From Paenibacillus timonensis (lineage in GTDB: Bacteria; Bacillota; Bacilli; Paenibacillales; Paenibacillaceae), in NCBI RefSeq assembly GCF_022427145.1, contig NZ_JAKSXN010000007.1, positions 1 through 64,000 on the forward strand: DNA of 64,000 nt, written 5' to 3'. Below the pieces are notes generated by a model, which was not told the DNA's origin, ran no database searches, and was given only the letters and a program-made list of their open reading frames with translations. Positions 61,474 through 64,000 of the stretch are shown here, one piece after another; position 1 is the first letter of the stretch; every line of letters starts with the position of its first letter. Made by a program: the position numbers and the translations under genes.

Positions 61474-63240
61474 ATGGCCGAGATGGCGCAGAAAAAACGA
61501 AACACCGTGTTGAACGTCCGCCGGAAAAACCGCCGGAAACGTATTCGGGTCTTCTTTCAAGCCGCGATCTTGCTGATCTTCGGAACCCTCCTGTACCACG
61601 CCGTGTTCGACGTGAAGACCTACGAGGCACCGGACAAGTCGGCTTGGAATCAGAAGCGAGGGTTCATCGCGTTGTCCTATTTCGGCGTGGGGCGGAACGG
61701 AACGGCGAAGCTGGTGGCGAAGAGCCAGCTGGACGAACAATTGAAGGCGCTGCACGATCAGGGATACCGGACGATCTCGCAGCAGGATATTCTCGATTTC
61801 TATGCCAAAGGCGCGTCGTTGCCGGACAAAGCGTTGTTCCTTGCGTTTGAGGACGGCCGGAACGATTCGGATTTGTTTGCCGAACCGCTGCTGGAAAAAT
61901 ACAACTATAAAGCGACGTTTCTATCCTATGCGGACAAAATGGGCAATAGCGAACGCAAATTCGTACAGCCGAAGGACATGCTGGACATGGTCAAAACCGG
62001 CTTTTGGGAACTGGGAACGAACGGATATCGGCTCAGCTACATCAACATTTTCGATAAGGATGGCCGGTTTGTCGGGATGAAGGACGAAAAGGAGCTGACC
62101 GACAAGGCGAATGTAGCCTATTACAACCATTACTTAATGGATTTCCTCCGGGACGAAAACATGATTCCGGTCGAAAACCGCGCACAAATGGAGGCCCGGA
62201 TCGAAAGCGACTATAAGGCGATGAATGACGTCTATGCGAAATCGCTTGGATACGTTCCTTCGGTTTACATGATCATGCACGCGAACGCGTTGGGGGAAGG
62301 CATGAACCCCTTGGTGACGGCGGCCAATACGGCGAACATCAAGCGGTTGTTCAAGCTGCATTTCAACCGGGAAGGTTCCTCGTTGAATACGAAAGCCAAC
62401 GGCGTTTTGGACTTGACCCGGGTTCAGCCGGAACCCTATTGGTCGACGAATCATCTCCTGATGAAAATCCGTATGGATACCGGGGAATCGATGGTGTTTG
62501 TCCGCGGGGACGAGGAGGCGGCGGGCGCATGGGAAGGACTGAACGGAGCCGCCGAGTTCGCCGGCAACAAGATCGTGTTGACGTCGCCTCCAGGCGGCAT
62601 CGGCAAACAGGCCCTGAAGGAAAAGGTCCGGGACGTCAAAGTAGCCGCGACGGCAGCCGGCAACGTTGTCGGCAAGCAAATGATTTACCTTCGTTACAAC
62701 CGCGAAAATGAAAGTTATGTGCGTTTGATTTTGGAAAACAACACCGTTACGGTCGAACAGAAGACGGCCGGACGTCTGCCGGAATTCCTGTTTAAGCAAG
62801 AGCTGGCTCCCGTATCCTGGGAAGAGGAGGATCTGGCTTTCGACAAGGCTTCGGTCTATACGCGGGAGCAGACCGCGGCCGGAGCTTCGAAACAGACGGA
62901 AATTCCGGTCAATATCCGGGATTCCCGGCGAATCGAAGCCGAGCTGCAAGGAAATGAGCTGAAGCTGACGGTGGACGGGGAGGTTTTGCTGGAGCACCTG
63001 CGGGTCGACGATTCGATCGGCTCCGGTCAGGTTGTGTTGGCGGCGCAATTCAGCGAACAAAACGAAAAGGACGATATTTACGACGCGGTTTTCGAGAACG
63101 TGGAGATCACCTCTCTGGGAGCAAAGGACGGAGGGGCGGCCGTGGTGTTCAGCAATCGGCTTTCGGGCTGGAAGGGCGTGACAAGGCAAGCGAAGTTAAC
63201 GTTTGACGGCGCCGTCAACTGGATGATCGAGCATTTTTAA
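61474..63240 (+). CDS. Membrane-anchored NodB-like protein with C-terminal beta-sandwich
   Basis: The start is uncertain among GTG 61468, ATG 61474 and ATG 61483; GGGGTGAG lies just before. The roughly 588-residue protein has a basic start, one membrane helix (about 28-44) and an extracytoplasmic NodB-like domain with LFLAFEDGRNDSDLF near 115-129. The usual zinc His pair is missing (TNGYRLSY), so deacetylase activity is doubtful. Residues about 400-570 look like a LamG/jelly-roll sandwich (LKLTVDGEVLLEHL, YDAVFENVEI) that could bind glycan. It follows the synthase by about 37 bases and is likely its secretion or modification partner. Confidence 0.8.
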   Translation: MAEMAQKKRNTVLNVRRKNRRKRIRVFFQAAILLIFGTLLYHAVFDVKTYEAPDKSAWNQKRGFIALSYFGVGRNGTAKLVAKSQLDEQLKALHDQGYRTISQQDILDFYAKGASLPDKALFLAFEDGRNDSDLFAEPLLEKYNYKATFLSYADKMGNSERKFVQPKDMLDMVKTGFWELGTNGYRLSYINIFDKDGRFVGMKDEKELTDKANVAYYNHYLMDFLRDENMIPVENRAQMEARIESDYKAMNDVYAKSLGYVPSVYMIMHANALGEGMNPLVTAANTANIKRLFKLHFNREGSSLNTKANGVLDLTRVQPEPYWSTNHLLMKIRMDTGESMVFVRGDEEAAGAWEGLNGAAEFAGNKIVLTSPPGGIGKQALKEKVRDVKVAATAAGNVVGKQMIYLRYNRENESYVRLILENNTVTVEQKTAGRLPEFLFKQELAPVSWEEEDLAFDKASVYTREQTAAGASKQTEIPVNIRDSRRIEAELQGNELKLTVDGEVLLEHLRVDDSIGSGQVVLAAQFSEQNEKDDIYDAVFENVEITSLGAKDGGAAVVFSNRLSGWKGVTRQAKLTFDGAVNWMIEHF

Positions 63241-63264
63241 GACGAGGCGTGCGCTTCGGAATAA

Positions 63265-63273
63265 GGGGGGGGG
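63265..63273 (+). repeat. Nine-base poly-G tract in the sortase ribosome-binding site
   Basis: Nine G bases end in GGGAG, the Shine-Dalgarno of the sortase gene, with the GTG start a few bases on. It is the second such tract in the window (see 5039-5048). Confidence 0.6.
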
Positions 63274-63277
63274 AGCG

Positions 63278-63958
63278 GTGCGAAAGAAGTTATCGTGGCT
63301 GTTCATCGTACTTGGATTAGCCATTTTGGTTACTCCGGCGCTGCAGGAATGGAAAGCGGACCGGGAGCAGGAAAAAATGCTGGCTGTGGCGGAGCAAGCG
63401 AAAGAGCGGAACGATCTTGCCGAAGTGACGAAGCTTGCCGCCGGTTATGAGCGGGTGTCGCGCTTGCTGGGGGAGGAGGCCAACGAGCCGCGCACGGTAG
63501 AGCCGAAGCCCTTCAAGCCGGGCGCGGATGGGAAAACGCCGATCGCCACGATCGAAATCCCGGTGATCGACCTTAAACTCCCCGTGTTGGAAGGCGCAAC
63601 GAAAGCAAACATGAAATATGCGGCGGCGCACATGACCGAAACGTCTCCGTTAGGCGAAACGGGAAACGCGGCGATCGCCGCCCACCGGGCGAGAACGAAA
63701 GGGCGGTTGTTTAACCGTCTGAACGAGGTGAACATCGGGGATCAAATCGATATCGACGCCGAAACCGGACGTTTCGTTTACGAGGTTTACGAGATCTCGG
63801 TCGTTGAACCCACCGATGTCTCCGTCCTGGAGCCCAAAGGCGACGACCGGATCTTGACCTTGATCACTTGCGAACCGCTGAAAAATCCGACGCACCGGTT
63901 GATCATTCACGCCAAGTTGCTTCCCGATAGCGGGAAAGAATCACAAAAATCCATGTAG
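63278..63958 (+). CDS. Class D sortase
   Basis: The 226-residue protein has an N-terminal membrane helix (about 5-22) and an outward-facing sortase domain from about residue 85 (PIATIEIPVIDLKLPVLEG). The catalytic residues are H136 (AAHRARTKG), C198 (LTLITCEP) and R207 (THRLIIHA). It cleaves between Thr and Gly of an LPXTG-type signal and attaches the protein to the wall. The LPKTG adhesin at 52213 is the only visible substrate in the window. It is the last gene of the polysaccharide run. Confidence 0.93.
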   Translation: MRKKLSWLFIVLGLAILVTPALQEWKADREQEKMLAVAEQAKERNDLAEVTKLAAGYERVSRLLGEEANEPRTVEPKPFKPGADGKTPIATIEIPVIDLKLPVLEGATKANMKYAAAHMTETSPLGETGNAAIAAHRARTKGRLFNRLNEVNIGDQIDIDAETGRFVYEVYEISVVEPTDVSVLEPKGDDRILTLITCEPLKNPTHRLIIHAKLLPDSGKESQKSM

Positions 63959-64000
63959 AAGATCACTTTAATATCGTTACTCCTCCTGGATAAGATAGTA

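Noticed and set aside
62134-63189. 351-residue antisense frame over the NodB-like gene
   Set aside because: Shadow of a well-supported coding frame; no start context or domain.

Overview
The window looks like a chromosomal segment of a Gram-positive, moderately GC-rich Firmicute of the Paenibacillaceae, most likely Paenibacillus or a close relative. The basis is strong purine-rich Shine-Dalgarno sites with frequent TTG/GTG starts, SigA-like promoters, lipoprotein signal peptides without outer-membrane genes, an LPXTG surface protein with a class D sortase, an Amj-type lipid II flippase, PadR-DUF2812, DUF4349 and stalk-domain proteins, and a secreted GH16-RICIN glucanase. I saw no rRNA, tRNA, CRISPR array, transposase or phage gene.

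Positions 1-34,900 are a dense patchwork of small single-function genes: nine GNAT acetyltransferases (one is two-domain and cut by the window edge, one is broken), three DinB-like proteins, three NUDIX hydrolases, a P-loop kinase-like protein, an alpha/beta hydrolase, a VanZ protein and an Imm-5-like immunity protein. Also here are an OmpR-type two-component system, a lipoprotein/stalk-protein pair, a pentapeptide-repeat gene overlapping an AraC/GyrI regulator, a permease divergent from a LysR regulator, a PadR-DUF2812 pair behind a duplicated operator, an S9 peptidase, TauE/SafE and HXXEE membrane proteins, a methyltransferase and Amj.

Positions 35,000-50,400 hold a domain-permuted GH3 glucosidase, a Fur-box-controlled siderophore-binding lipoprotein, an MmyB-type regulator divergent from a stand-alone FabF, a DUF4349 lipoprotein, a VanZ-RDD protein, and a two-component system divergent from a Met/His-rich multicopper oxidase lipoprotein. 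A LysR regulator divergent from a Tet-like MFS exporter closes the region.

Positions 50,450-63,960 are the most coherent and interesting part. A class I cyclic-di-GMP riboswitch precedes a secreted transglutaminase-fold protein. A 1456-residue LPXTG adhesin with four CnaB/SpaA domains follows. Next comes an operon-like run: a double-NodB lipoprotein, a nucleotide-sugar (UDP-HexNAc type) dehydrogenase, a PilZ domain fused to a hyaluronan-synthase-like GT2, a membrane-anchored NodB-like protein with a beta-sandwich tail, and a class D sortase. I read this as a c-di-GMP-linked surface-matrix module that makes an acidic amino-polysaccharide and displays a sortase-anchored adhesin; that joint role is inference.

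Five genes (GNAT at 9899, HAD at 18571, S9 peptidase at 27422, multicopper oxidase at 46228, sugar dehydrogenase at 58245) are each interrupted by one small frameshift. This is either real decay or consensus error, and it should be settled before any of them is called dead.
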